A stretch of DNA of 64,000 nt from an uncultured Bacteroidales bacterium (GCA_902779085.1 CACYZY010000012.1:1-64000), one strand, 5' to 3'. Shown: positions 1 to 9,355, counted from the stretch's first letter. Notes: generated from the letters alone by a model not told the origin. Made by a program: numbers and translations.

Positions 1-1
1 C

Positions 2-820
2 AACTACATGATGGACGTTGATCTGGCTCCCGGCAAGTATTCACTGCTGGCGTGGTGCGGATTGAACGATGGTTTGCATAGCTATGATGTTCCTACACTT
101 ACTCCGGGTTCATCAACCATGCAGGAACTCAAGAACACCCTGAAGCGTCAGGCTGCCGATGACGGCACTGCCGTGGTAGGTGAGATTGACCAGCTTTATC
201 ATGGCATCGCAGAGGCAGATTTCCCTGATGAGGAAGGCGTGCACACTGCAATTGTTCCTTTGATGAAGGACACCAATCGCCTGAAGGTAGTGCTGCAGAA
301 CCTCTCAGAGGACAGTGCTATGGGTGTGGATGACTACAAGATCTTCGTTACTGCTGAGAACGGTTTGCTGGACTACGACAACAGCCTGATGGCAGACGAG
401 TTGCTGACCTATGTGCCTTATTACACACAGGAAGGCGCTTCAGAGATCATCGTTACCACCCGCGCTGATGAAGATGGCGAGGCAGAGCAGCCTGCAAGCG
501 ACGGCAAGCAGTACAACCTCCTGATGTCTGAGATGAACCTCTCCCGCATGGTGAAGAACTGGCAGACACCTTACAAGCTGCACATCACCGATGCTGACGG
601 CAACAACATCATCACTGTTTCACTGGTTGAACTCTTCCTACTTGTCAAGGGCAAGGAATACCAGAGCATGGATGATCAGGAGTATCTCGACCGTGAGGAT
701 GATTTCAACATGACATTCTTCCTCTATAGCTCAGGTTCAGAAGAGAAACCAACCTATGTCGGTGCTGAGATTATCATCAACGACTGGAAGGTTGTGCTTC
801 AAGATACTGAATTAAATTAG
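2..820 (+). CDS. FimB/Mfa2-type fimbrial anchor protein, 3' part
   Basis: The 5' end lies outside the window; the frame is open from base 2 and ends at TAG 818-820. The visible part opens with a segment around 'LAPGKYSLLAWCGL', typical of FimB/Mfa2 proteins, whose beta-sandwich carries a conserved 'G-Y-x-L-x-x-W' strand. Proteins of this family are outer-membrane lipoproteins that cap and anchor the fimbrial shaft and limit its length. The signal peptide and lipobox cannot be seen here. It is followed at 25 bases by a large fimbrial lipoprotein on the same strand, which supports the fimbrial operon reading. Family assignment is from sequence pattern and context; an accessory subunit is the main alternative. 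Confidence 0.75.
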   Translation, partial: NYMMDVDLAPGKYSLLAWCGLNDGLHSYDVPTLTPGSSTMQELKNTLKRQAADDGTAVVGEIDQLYHGIAEADFPDEEGVHTAIVPLMKDTNRLKVVLQNLSEDSAMGVDDYKIFVTAENGLLDYDNSLMADELLTYVPYYTQEGASEIIVTTRADEDGEAEQPASDGKQYNLLMSEMNLSRMVKNWQTPYKLHITDADGNNIITVSLVELFLLVKGKEYQSMDDQEYLDREDDFNMTFFLYSSGSEEKPTYVGAEIIINDWKVVLQDTELN

Positions 821-845
821 TCTAATTATAAAAAAGATATAGATT

Positions 846-2543
846 ATGAAACAGAGAATGATGTTATATGGTCTCACCTTGATGCTGGGCTGTTTCGTAC
901 TCGCTTCATGCGTCAACGACGACGAAGGTCCATGCCTGTCATCCAACGGCAAGACTCAAGTGCTCTTCTCGCTGGTGTTGCAGGACAACACACAGACCCG
1001 TGCGGATGGAGATGTGACATGGGGCAATTACAGTCCGAAGAAAGAGGGTGTAGGCTATGACAACAAGATTGATCTGGCTGGCGTTCAGATGTTGCTTTTC
1101 AAAGGTAATGAATATGCAGGTAAACTGAAGGACTTGACCTATACTATTCCAGAGGAGAATGTTTACAATTATATAGGTACTGCTCCTGATGATCTGGCGA
1201 CAGGCGATTACAAGTTTGTGATACTGGCAAACGCTCCGACTATAACACCGGCTTCTTTAGATGACGAGAATTTTGCTAACCTGGCATTTACTTATCTTGG
1301 AGGTAACAGCCTGCCTAATATCCCAATGTGGGGTACTAAGGGCGTCACTGCTGAGACTAAACTGACAGTAGAAAAAGGTACCCGTCAGGATATCGGTAAG
1401 ATCAGTCTGCTGCGTGCCGTATCTAAGGTGACCGTAAAATTAACTGGTACTGCTGAAGCTACAAGAAACTATAGCCTGAAGAAAGTAACCGTGAACAAGT
1501 ATAACAAGAACGGTTATGTATTGCCTTCCGGTTACGCAGGCGTTACCGAGACGACCGATCTCGTAATTGACGATGCAAACACCATGCATGTCAATGCCAC
1601 TTCTACAGGCTCGGATCTGGCTTTTGAACCGGCTGCTGCAGGTGACAAGGAAATAACATTCTATTTGCCTGAGTATGTTAATTCTGCCAATGCTCCTGTT
1701 GAAGTGCTTGTAACGCTTACCAAAGAGGTGACAGTAGATGGCACAACCAAGACCATCGAGTTTGAGGCTCCTGTTGAGTTCTGCAAATATGCTGACGGTG
1801 TTCCTGCAACAGGAACGGATGCTGAGCTTTACAACATCACCCGTAACCATTGGTATCAGTTCAATATCACACAGGTGTCTGACGATGGTAAGTTGTATGT
1901 CAATCCTACAGTGGCTCCTTGGATAGATGCTACAAAGTTAGAATACTCAATCAATGTATCTACCAGTATGCGTCTGTTCGACTCTTGGCTGTACCGTTAT
2001 GATACTGATGAAACTTATACTGATTGGAAGAAGAATTGGGCAGGAAGTCATATGGCAGTTGCTCCAGGTGTTGACGCTACCACTACTCCAGCAGGAATGC
2101 CTCTGTATTCTCCACAGATTCAGCTGGTGACCACCAACCCGGACGGTCCTGTTGAATTGAGACTGGACAATACTAATTTCCAGTTTATAAAAGTTACCAA
2201 GAATGAAGACGGAACAGTAGCAAGTTATACTGCAAGTTCACCTCTTGTGATTGGTGCAGGCACTGGCACTTATACTTATTTCTATATTGTTCCTAAAGAA
2301 GGTGTGACGTTTACAGATGAAAACAAGGTAGCCAAGGTGACAATGATTTATGATGATCCACAGTTGGGTGAAATGGAGCTCACATTCAACAATAATTCAT
2401 TGCCTGGCTATTCTGACGACAGCTCTGAGATCTGGGTGCACTACTTCCCTGCTGCGGAATACAATAATAGTAACGGTGATAAGCTGAAAATGTATTATCA
2501 AGACATCAATAACCCATTGGTTCCAACAGAGAATCAAGACTAA
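846..2543 (+). CDS. Fimbrial lipoprotein, FimA/Mfa1-like subunit (565 aa)
   Basis: A lipoprotein signal is clear: a hydrophobic stretch to residue 21, then Cys22 followed by VNDDE. Thirty residues later comes 'NTQTRADG', with Arg52 at the position where Bacteroidales fimbrillins are cut before polymerisation. The C-terminal half contains 'RNHWYQFNITQV' (about residues 332-343), the strand signature of FimA/Mfa1-type subunits, and the C-terminal tail after 'IWVHYFPA' is typical of the Mfa1 C-terminal region. It would be exported by Sec/Lol as a lipoprotein, trimmed and added to a fibre by strand exchange. Because the anchor gene precedes it, it may be an accessory (FimC-like) rather than the main subunit. 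It lies 13 bases from the next gene. Confidence 0.8.
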   Translation: MKQRMMLYGLTLMLGCFVLASCVNDDEGPCLSSNGKTQVLFSLVLQDNTQTRADGDVTWGNYSPKKEGVGYDNKIDLAGVQMLLFKGNEYAGKLKDLTYTIPEENVYNYIGTAPDDLATGDYKFVILANAPTITPASLDDENFANLAFTYLGGNSLPNIPMWGTKGVTAETKLTVEKGTRQDIGKISLLRAVSKVTVKLTGTAEATRNYSLKKVTVNKYNKNGYVLPSGYAGVTETTDLVIDDANTMHVNATSTGSDLAFEPAAAGDKEITFYLPEYVNSANAPVEVLVTLTKEVTVDGTTKTIEFEAPVEFCKYADGVPATGTDAELYNITRNHWYQFNITQVSDDGKLYVNPTVAPWIDATKLEYSINVSTSMRLFDSWLYRYDTDETYTDWKKNWAGSHMAVAPGVDATTTPAGMPLYSPQIQLVTTNPDGPVELRLDNTNFQFIKVTKNEDGTVASYTASSPLVIGAGTGTYTYFYIVPKEGVTFTDENKVAKVTMIYDDPQLGEMELTFNNNSLPGYSDDSSEIWVHYFPAAEYNNSNGDKLKMYYQDINNPLVPTENQD

Positions 2544-2556
2544 ATCATAGAGCAAT

Positions 2557-5277
2557 ATGGCAAAAATAGATTATATTAAACATCTTAGTCATGCATTCAT
2601 GATGTTGGCTTTCATGGGTGCTGTCTCTGCTTGCGTTCAGGATGACTATGTTGTAGATGGCGTAGTCAAGACCAAGGCAAGCAAAGAGGGACTGTCTGTT
2701 TCTCCTATCGTTTCCGAGTCTACGGTGAAAAATGCTGTTACCCGTACTGCCTCTGACGCGGATCTGAAGGAGAAGGATTTGAACACACTGGATGTGTTTG
2801 TAGAGCATATTACCAACGGTACAGGTGACGGCACATTCATGAAGCAATACCATCTTCCTTTTGCAGTAGGTGAGGGTGGAATTACTCCTGGTGCTGCTGT
2901 TGAGGAGGCTGTGAACAACTGGCTTGCTGACAAGTGGCGTGAAGAGGGCCTGTTGGATGGTGAGAAATACAACATCTATGTGGCTGCCAATAACCCTGAG
3001 ACCACAGCTACTATCGCTAATGTTACCGCTCTGAAGGCATTGACCTATGACGAAGTCGATGCAGGTATTGCTATAGTAAATGATGAAAATAATACTATAG
3101 ACTGGAGTGCAGATGGGGCAGAAGAACCCACATCAGGTAACATCTATAAGGTGTATAACGCTAACCCAGGTGATGCAAGGGCTCTGACTAAAAAGAAGGA
3201 GTTCATGATGGACGGCGTTATTAAGGAATGGACACCAGTTACCGGTTCAAAGACGCAGGTCTTCCCTGTGACAATGAACCGTGCTGCTGCAAAGATTGTC
3301 ATGAACCTGAAGTTCGATGCTGATTTCCTGAAGTCTTTACAGTATGACAAGGATACTGACGGTAATTATACAATACCAAAGGATGATAAAGATAAGGTTG
3401 AGATTACTGGTACCCCAGGTTGGAGATTCAACAACTTCGCTTTTGGTGCTCCAGTATTTGCTCCAGATGCAGCAGGCGACGGTATTGAGGTACATAACGC
3501 TGGTTTCTTGATTAATGAGGGAACGGGTTACGAAGGTGATGACAAGCATCATGCCATCGTTACTTACTCATATCCTAACAAGTGGACCGATGCCATTTCT
3601 GCTCCTTCATTGGTAGTTTCTATCGGTTTTAAAGAGGGAACAGGTGAGAGTGCTGTAACAACCTATAATTACTATCGTATCCCTATCGTTCCTAAGGAAA
3701 CCAAGACATTGAACCGTAACACCCTCTATGTGATTGATGCTACCATCGCTTCACGCGGTAGTGAATCTCACGAGGATATTACCGAGATGGACAACCTGGT
3801 ATACGAGGTACTGCCTTGGAATGATGAGAACAACAGTGCTGCTATCCACGATGAAGTAAAGTCTGTACAGCACTACTACTTCAAGGTGAATCCAAAAATT
3901 TATACCTTGCGTGGTGATGGCGACCAAAGTGTTGATTTGAATTATTTGAAGGCCTCTGGTACTAAGGTGAACTGGAAACTCTTTACCTATGATGCTAATG
4001 GTAATCAGACTGGTGTTGTAGCAAATAATGCAAGCAATGCAGTGAGAGCTTGGTTCTATGATAACGTAGGTAATTTTACAACTAGATACGGTGAACACAC
4101 TGGTACATCTGATTACTCTTCTATTAGCTATTGGGATAATATGGGTGTAACCATCACTCAAAGTAATGAAGGTACTAGTGGATCAAGTGGAACCATAACC
4201 GTTACTTCTAAAGCACTGACTAATAAGGCTATCAAATATATCCGCTTGCGCGTTTATTTGGATGAAGAGGTAGATGGTGAGTCCTTAGAGAATGATTATC
4301 ATCAAGACATCATTATCCGCCATTTCCCAACGGATAACATACAGAGTTTCACTGGTAGTTGGTCTTCAAGGTATGGGGCTGTAGAGAAAACGGCTGGAAC
4401 TGGATATGGAACAAATACCCAATATTTTGCCAATCCAGACAATTACATTAGAACGGAAAATACTAGTAATAATAATCCTTATTGGTCTGGCCAACCTAAC
4501 AATTGGACTAATTACACTTCTGAGGAAACGGCATATGCAGGAACGAATAATTATTATTATTGGCGTACTAGTAGAGGAGGCAATCGATATACTTATCATA
4601 GAGTTCGTTATGCAAATGCTGTTACCACACCAGTGGTTTGGGTGGATTATGATGATCGTATAACTGGTGTGCTTAGTGATAATAATTTTATTGCAAAAGT
4701 TTATTCAGGTGGGGTAATGCATAGAATTAATCCAAATTATACTAATTGGGTAGGAACCACAGATAATTTGGGTGGTCTTGATAATAATCATATGTATGTA
4801 ATTCAAATCTCCTCTTCAAGTGATAAATATGTTCTTGGTAGGCCTTATGTAAATGTGGCTACCCACCAATCTAATGATGATGTGGTTTCCCCTGCTTTCA
4901 TGATCGCATCTCAGCTTGGTGCTGTTACTCCATATTCAGGTGCAGGTGCTGAGGCAGCTACACATTGTTCTACATACATGGAAGTCGGTACTGATGGTAC
5001 AAGATATACAGGATGGCGACTACCTACACCAGCAGAAATAGGAGTAATTATTGACTATCAACAAGGAGATATTGATAATGTCCATGTTCCTACAGCTTAT
5101 CGTGTAATGAGAAGTGTTTTAACAGGAGAAACCTATTGGGCTTTAAACGGTGAAGAAATTGATACTGGATACGACACCGCTCAAACTGGATATGTTCGTT
5201 GTGTTCGCGATCTCTCTGCTCAAGAAGTAGATGATCTGAATGGCTTCCAGGCGATTATCGACAAGTATGAGAATTAA
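2557..5277 (+). CDS. Large fimbrial lipoprotein, probable tip adhesin (906 aa)
   Basis: The signal ends at Cys26 ('SACVQDD') and a candidate maturation site, 'AVTRTASD', has Arg63. Residues about 230-420 look like a fimbrillin beta-sandwich ('MNRAAAKIVMNLKF'; 'PKETKTLNRNTLYVIDATI'). The last about 110 residues form a distinct domain with 'GWRLPTPAEIGVI' (Trp820) and 'GYVRCVRDL', a signature seen in DUF1566/FISUMP-like domains at the ends of Bacteroidota surface proteins. A large subunit with a distinct C-terminal domain fits a tip or tip-proximal subunit (FimD/Mfa-tip role), by inference. Between about 4320 and 4830 the DNA is richer in A and T and the protein is rich in Asn, Tyr and Trp, unlike the flanks, as if this segment varies or was exchanged. 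It lies in the operon, 19 bases before the next gene. Confidence 0.72.
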   Translation: MAKIDYIKHLSHAFMMLAFMGAVSACVQDDYVVDGVVKTKASKEGLSVSPIVSESTVKNAVTRTASDADLKEKDLNTLDVFVEHITNGTGDGTFMKQYHLPFAVGEGGITPGAAVEEAVNNWLADKWREEGLLDGEKYNIYVAANNPETTATIANVTALKALTYDEVDAGIAIVNDENNTIDWSADGAEEPTSGNIYKVYNANPGDARALTKKKEFMMDGVIKEWTPVTGSKTQVFPVTMNRAAAKIVMNLKFDADFLKSLQYDKDTDGNYTIPKDDKDKVEITGTPGWRFNNFAFGAPVFAPDAAGDGIEVHNAGFLINEGTGYEGDDKHHAIVTYSYPNKWTDAISAPSLVVSIGFKEGTGESAVTTYNYYRIPIVPKETKTLNRNTLYVIDATIASRGSESHEDITEMDNLVYEVLPWNDENNSAAIHDEVKSVQHYYFKVNPKIYTLRGDGDQSVDLNYLKASGTKVNWKLFTYDANGNQTGVVANNASNAVRAWFYDNVGNFTTRYGEHTGTSDYSSISYWDNMGVTITQSNEGTSGSSGTITVTSKALTNKAIKYIRLRVYLDEEVDGESLENDYHQDIIIRHFPTDNIQSFTGSWSSRYGAVEKTAGTGYGTNTQYFANPDNYIRTENTSNNNPYWSGQPNNWTNYTSEETAYAGTNNYYYWRTSRGGNRYTYHRVRYANAVTTPVVWVDYDDRITGVLSDNNFIAKVYSGGVMHRINPNYTNWVGTTDNLGGLDNNHMYVIQISSSSDKYVLGRPYVNVATHQSNDDVVSPAFMIASQLGAVTPYSGAGAEAATHCSTYMEVGTDGTRYTGWRLPTPAEIGVIIDYQQGDIDNVHVPTAYRVMRSVLTGETYWALNGEEIDTGYDTAQTGYVRCVRDLSAQEVDDLNGFQAIIDKYEN

Positions 5278-5296
5278 TTTGAATCTATAAATACTG

Positions 5297-7360
5297 ATGA
5301 ATATGAAATATATTTCCCGAATATTATTCACAGTGGGTTTGGTCTTTGGCTTGACGGCATGCACCGAAGATGCTTTAGATACCATAAGCCCAAAGTTGCC
5401 TGATAATGGCGATATGTCTGTGAACATAACATTTGCTATGCCTGATGCAGAAGCTCAGACACGTAGCAAGGTGAGTGGTACAGAAACATTACCTGTGCAC
5501 ACAATGCAGATGGTCTGCTTCGACGCCAATGGATTGTACTTGGGTATTCGTAATGCTGTTGTATCCAGTAATGGGGCAAGCGGAACGTTCGTTGACACTG
5601 GTGTCATCAAAGGTACCGTGCCTCAAGGCACCAGCCGCATTCACTTCATTGCCAACCGTAAGTTGACCGTACCTTTGAATGCGATTGTTGGCACGCCAGA
5701 AGCTGAAGTGATGGCTTCTGAAGAGCTTTCCACCATCTGGAACGATAAAGACCATCAGGAGGTTTGCTACTGGGGTTACCACGAAGCGGCTAACGCAGGC
5801 GCTATGGAAGCCTGGTTGAATCCAACTTCTGATGATGGTACCAGTAAAGTTTATATGATTCGTGACCGTGCAAAGATTGTATTGACTTATGATCCAACAG
5901 ATGCTGATCCTCCTGTGACAAAGATTGAATGGTTAATTCATCATGGTCTTGAGCGCGGTTATTTGGCTCCAGCTCAGGATTCATGGACTAACACAGATTA
6001 CTATACTAACTCAACTGTTTCTGGTCACACAGATGAGTTAATCTCAGTTGCAGGCATGAATGTATATCCTGGAGACAAGCGCTATACACTTTGGAAATCT
6101 GCAACAGAAAACGATGAAAACAATTTCAATACAACTTACGATGCAGCGAATGGTGGTAATCTAAATGTACCTCAGTTCCTATTCGATGACACTAATGATG
6201 AAATTGATGGTGTTAAGGTCATTCTGAGAGTAACATACACAGTGAATAATGCCTCTAAGACTGTTTACCATGTTCTTAAATTAAACAGAATCGTTGATGT
6301 AATAAATGAAACTCGAGAACTTTATGATATAGTACGTAATAATACTTACTACATTAAAGCTAAACTGTTGAGCCCTGATGTGGCGTATTATAACACACTC
6401 GAAGACGCTATCAATGGTAAAGAGTTCATGAATGCAGAAATGGAGGTTGACAGAAGTATTACAGAAGTCAACAATAAAGAATATACTTTGCAGATTCTGT
6501 TGCCTACAGAGACAACCTCAATCGTATTAAATAGAGAGACAGAGTGGACTATGGATTTTGCATTCCGTGAGGTTGCTGATATAACTCAGTCTGGGTCTAC
6601 TGATCCTGATGATTTTGAGATTGAGTGGGAGAAAAAACAGACATTCTGTACTGGTTTTGCATCAGGAGATTCGCTGACCTACAATTCGACGACAAAGTTG
6701 TTCACGATTCATACGACAGTATTAGAGGATAAGCTTACTCAAAAGCTGCAGAGTGAATGGATTGTCGTGAAACACAAGGCTACTGGTCTGAAACGTTTCA
6801 TTCATGTTTTCGCCATTGACCAGTTCCGCTACAGGCTATATCCTAAGTTGACGCGTGTTGGCACTGGTAACTATGGTGACTGCCTGCTGACATTCCAGTT
6901 GCCACCTGCAGAACATACACAGTTCTTGCCTGATGGTTCACCAGATCCTAATGAACTTGTATATCCTCAAGAGCTTTACCCAATTGATGTGAAATTTACT
7001 ACTAACACGTTGAATGCCTACGGAACTACGCAAGGTACTACTAATTACGGTTTGTTCGGCGTTGCTGTAGAAAGCACATCAGGCTTGGTGACTGAAGAAA
7101 ATTTTGAGACCGGTTATAAAAGCCCTGTATCATCAACTAACACCGATGATATGTCACATTGGTATTTCCAACAGGGAGGTAATTTCTGGGATTTCTGGTA
7201 CACTTACAGTTTGAAGACTTGTCCTGAAGATGGTATTGTAAATATCTATTTCAAGGACGTTCGCCAAAACATCCAGTATGCCACAGTTGGAGATGTAGGT
7301 CTTTTCCTCTATGTAGAGTACTTCGGTAAGAATTATTCAATTCCATTGAGTACTAATTAA
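5297..7360 (+). CDS. Fimbrial accessory lipoprotein (687 aa)
   Basis: Start chosen at ATG 5297 (MNMKYIS). The lipobox Cys is residue 22 ('GLTACTEDALD'). 'EAQTRSKV' places a candidate processing Arg at residue 56, after 'MSVNITFAMPDAEA', which resembles the first strand of fimbrillin-type and DUF4906-type surface proteins. The next segment ('MQMVCFDANGLYLGI') matches the second strand of these folds, where a short statement about an output variable is followed by acidic loops. It is the last gene of the operon, followed by a hairpin with a T-rich tail. A role as a minor subunit (FimE-like) is inferred from position; the exact family is unsure. Confidence 0.65.
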   Translation: MNMKYISRILFTVGLVFGLTACTEDALDTISPKLPDNGDMSVNITFAMPDAEAQTRSKVSGTETLPVHTMQMVCFDANGLYLGIRNAVVSSNGASGTFVDTGVIKGTVPQGTSRIHFIANRKLTVPLNAIVGTPEAEVMASEELSTIWNDKDHQEVCYWGYHEAANAGAMEAWLNPTSDDGTSKVYMIRDRAKIVLTYDPTDADPPVTKIEWLIHHGLERGYLAPAQDSWTNTDYYTNSTVSGHTDELISVAGMNVYPGDKRYTLWKSATENDENNFNTTYDAANGGNLNVPQFLFDDTNDEIDGVKVILRVTYTVNNASKTVYHVLKLNRIVDVINETRELYDIVRNNTYYIKAKLLSPDVAYYNTLEDAINGKEFMNAEMEVDRSITEVNNKEYTLQILLPTETTSIVLNRETEWTMDFAFREVADITQSGSTDPDDFEIEWEKKQTFCTGFASGDSLTYNSTTKLFTIHTTVLEDKLTQKLQSEWIVVKHKATGLKRFIHVFAIDQFRYRLYPKLTRVGTGNYGDCLLTFQLPPAEHTQFLPDGSPDPNELVYPQELYPIDVKFTTNTLNAYGTTQGTTNYGLFGVAVESTSGLVTEENFETGYKSPVSSTNTDDMSHWYFQQGGNFWDFWYTYSLKTCPEDGIVNIYFKDVRQNIQYATVGDVGLFLYVEYFGKNYSIPLSTN

Positions 7361-7390
7361 AGTAAGCATCCTATAGATGTTATATAGCAA

Positions 7391-7426
7391 GCAGGCGGGA
7401 GCATTAAAGCTTCCGCCTGCTTCTTT
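7391..7426 (+). terminator. Terminator of fimbrial operon 1
   Basis: A 12-base stem, 7391-7402 against 7409-7420 with one G-T pair and a loop ATTAAA, is followed by TTCTTT. It lies 30 bases after the stop of the last fimbrial gene. Confidence 0.75.
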
Positions 7427-7429
7427 ATA

Positions 7430-7620
7430 GGCCAATATCTGCCATCACTGGCTCCAGTATCTGCTATTACCCGACGCAGTATCTCCTACGGGTCGTCGGA
7501 AGGCTTCCCATCACCCGTCGCAGTATCTGTTATAGGGGTATAGGAGATATTGCAGCGACCCATGGCAGGCATTCCTTATACCCCATAGCAGATACTACAG
7601 TTAGCGGTAGCAGGTATTAC
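7430..7620. repeat. Palindromic mosaic between convergent operons
   Basis: This gene-free stretch repeats the word 'CAGTATCT' and close variants ('AATATCT', 'GCAGATACT') in both orientations. One clear inverted pair is 7522-7542 against 7577-7596 (one bulge and one mismatch); a second set uses 'ACCCGACG' and 'GGGTCGTCGG' near 7470-7500. No reading frame or promoter was recognised. It may be a REP-like intergenic element. Confidence 0.55.
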
Positions 7621-7625
7621 ATAAA

Positions 7626-7654
7626 ATTATCCCCGCCAGTTAGGCGGGGATAAT
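7626..7654. terminator. Strong hairpin, likely terminator for the SPFH operon
   Basis: A perfect 12-bp stem ATTATCCCCGCC/GGCGGGGATAAT surrounds the 5-base loop AGTTA. It is 52 bases beyond the end of the minus-strand DUF1648 gene; on that strand it is followed by TTATGTAAT, so a bidirectional or U-poor terminator is likely. Confidence 0.65.
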
Positions 7655-7705
7655 CCATTATTCTAAAATGAGTATTAGCCCATCATTTAGTCTGAGGTTA
7701 GTGCA

Positions 7706-8209
7706 TCACTTCCCTGCCCTACGGATCAGGATACTGAAGACAATTACCTCTATGAACAACAAGCCCGCAGGGATGATTACCCAAACGGGGGTTTCATACG
7801 CCATAGAAAGCAGGAGGCAGATGCCCATGATGCCTAAGATGATGTTCATGCCCCTCACCTGCGTGACTGCCAACTTCAGCTGTTTGACGGTGGTGATGCG
7901 GGTAGAGGGATTCATCAATCGGGGACGATAGGCAGAGAAGCCCAGCATCAACATCACAAATGTCCAGCAGCCAGTCATGATGAGAAGCGATATTGGGTCC
8001 CCTACTTTATCGACCTCACCTGCCAGGTTCATGTGCAGCGCCACCTCGTCGCCTGCAGCTTCTCTCCAGAGCACAGCCGCCACCACCCACATGGCAATCA
8101 ACAAGAGCAGGGCTACAAACTCTAAGATACGGTCGGTCCATGTAACAGGCAGTCGCACGTTGTATATCTCCGACGGCCTTCGCTCGTTAAACAGTCTCTT
8201 CCAGTTCAT
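7706..8209 (-). CDS. DUF1648-type integral membrane protein (167 aa)
   Basis: Residues about 25-48 form a first membrane segment, followed by 'VALHMNLAGEVDKVGDPIS', the hallmark of the DUF1648 domain (a short 'xHxNxxGxxDxxG' motif after TM1, also seen in SdpI-like immunity proteins). Further membrane segments lie at about 53-75, 100-118 and 128-160, giving four in all. The biochemical role of this family is unknown. The gene overlaps the 3' end of the ribbon-helix-helix gene by 23 bases, so the two are translated from one transcript with the SPFH gene. It is the last gene before the hairpin at 7626. Confidence 0.7.
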   Translation of the reverse strand: MNWKRLFNERRPSEIYNVRLPVTWTDRILEFVALLLLIAMWVVAAVLWREAAGDEVALHMNLAGEVDKVGDPISLLIMTGCWTFVMLMLGFSAYRPRLMNPSTRITTVKQLKLAVTQVRGMNIILGIMGICLLLSMAYETPVWVIIPAGLLFIEVIVFSILIRRAGK

Positions 8210-8381
8210 TGTTCTTTTGTTTTTTCAGCCTTCCGCTTTTGCGCAACGCCTCGTTGATAATCCATTGCAGCTGCCCATTGGTGGAACGGAACTCATCAGC
8301 CGCCCACGCCTCGATAGCATTCATGGTGGCAGCATCGACACGCAGCACAAAGCTTTTGGTGGTATTTTCCTTCTTTGACAT
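8187..8381 (-). CDS. Arc-type ribbon-helix-helix protein (64 aa)
   Basis: This small protein begins 'KSFVLRVDAATMNAIEAWA', which is a beta strand plus helix as in Arc/MetJ ribbon-helix-helix proteins, then a second helix ('NGQLQWIINEALRKS') and a basic tail (KKQK). The length suits an antitoxin-like or operon-autoregulating DNA-binding protein, but no toxin partner is seen. It sits 20 bases after the SPFH gene and overlaps the following DUF1648 gene by 23 bases. 'Arc family DNA-binding domain' proteins next to SPFH genes are common in Bacteroidales; the target of binding is not known. Confidence 0.75.
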   Translation of the reverse strand: MSKKENTTKSFVLRVDAATMNAIEAWAADEFRSTNGQLQWIINEALRKSGRLKKQKNNELEETV

Positions 8382-8401
8382 GCTAAGAGTCGATTTAATG
8401 A

Positions 8402-9355
8402 TTAATGATTCAATGTACCAGTATTGACAACTGGCTGTGCAGCATCATCGCCGCAGAGCACTACCATAAGGTTGCTCACCATAGCTGCCTTCTTCTCGTC
8501 ATCCAACTCAACAACTTCCTCTGCAGAAAGCTTGTCGAGTGCCATCTTCACCATAGATACAGCCCCTTCTACTATCTTCTCACGAGCGGTGATGATGGCA
8601 GCTGCCTGCTGGCGACGCAACATCACCGCAGCAATCTCGGGAGCATATGCCAGGTAGTTGATACGTGCCTCTACTACTTCAATGCCTGCCAATGCCAAGC
8701 GCTCGTTCAGTTTGTTCTCCAACTGTTGGTTGATTTCCTCGCCTCCACCACGCAGTGTCAGTTCGTTGTTCCTGTCATCGGTATCATCATAAGCATACTG
8801 ACCAGCTACCTGACGCAAAGCTGCATCACTCTGCACCTGCACGAACTGCTCGAGGGCCTTCATGATGCCTGACACGCCAGCAGAAATCTGGTCAGGCTTC
8901 ACATTGCTCTGCGCCATCGTCTGTGCGTCAATCTCAAACATAGCTTTGTAGGTGTCCTTCAGTTTCCATACCAGCACCAAGCCTATCATGATAGGATTAC
9001 CTGTCTTGTCGTTCACCTTGATGGGCTGAGCATCCAGGTTCCTGGCACGAAGAGAGAGCTTCTTGGTACTCATGAAAGGATTGATCCAGTAATAACCCGT
9101 CTTGGTAAAGGTGCCACGATACTTGCCGAAGAAGGTCAGCACGCGTGCCTCGTTGGGCTCCAGCATAATAAAGCCTGGCCAAATAAAGAAAGAAAGGATC
9201 AGCATCAGCGGACCTGCCAGAATCAGCCACCAGTCGCCATAGCCTATAAACATTACGATAGCGGCAATACCGGCAATCGTCAGCAACAAGTTAAAGAACA
9301 GCATGGCAAAGCCATTGAATGTCACGCCACGAAAAGTAAATTCCTTTGTCTCCAT
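8402..9355 (-). CDS. SPFH/band-7 domain membrane protein (317 aa)
   Basis: Two N-terminal hydrophobic segments (about residues 15-38 and 44-62) are followed by the SPFH core beginning 'MLEPNEARVLTFFGKYRGT' and 'GYYWINPFMSTKKLSLRARN'. The C-terminal part contains a helical stretch ('ERLALAGIEVVEARINYLAYAPEIAAVMLRRQQAAAI') typical of flotillin/stomatin oligomers. Proteins of this family make large membrane rings linked to membrane order or protease control; the substrate here is unknown. It is the first gene of a three-gene minus-strand operon with a good promoter upstream. Confidence 0.85.
   Translation of the reverse strand: METKEFTFRGVTFNGFAMLFFNLLLTIAGIAAIVMFIGYGDWWLILAGPLMLILSFFIWPGFIMLEPNEARVLTFFGKYRGTFTKTGYYWINPFMSTKKLSLRARNLDAQPIKVNDKTGNPIMIGLVLVWKLKDTYKAMFEIDAQTMAQSNVKPDQISAGVSGIMKALEQFVQVQSDAALRQVAGQYAYDDTDDRNNELTLRGGGEEINQQLENKLNERLALAGIEVVEARINYLAYAPEIAAVMLRRQQAAAIITAREKIVEGAVSMVKMALDKLSAEEVVELDDEKKAAMVSNLMVVLCGDDAAQPVVNTGTLNH

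Noticed and set aside
4406-4663. An 85-residue frame overlapping the large fimbrial gene
   Set aside because: It is in another frame of a long coding sequence, rich in Ile from the AT-rich segment, and has no start context.
7430-7620. A CRISPR array
   Set aside because: Repeats are short, not evenly spaced and in both orientations, and no cas gene is present.
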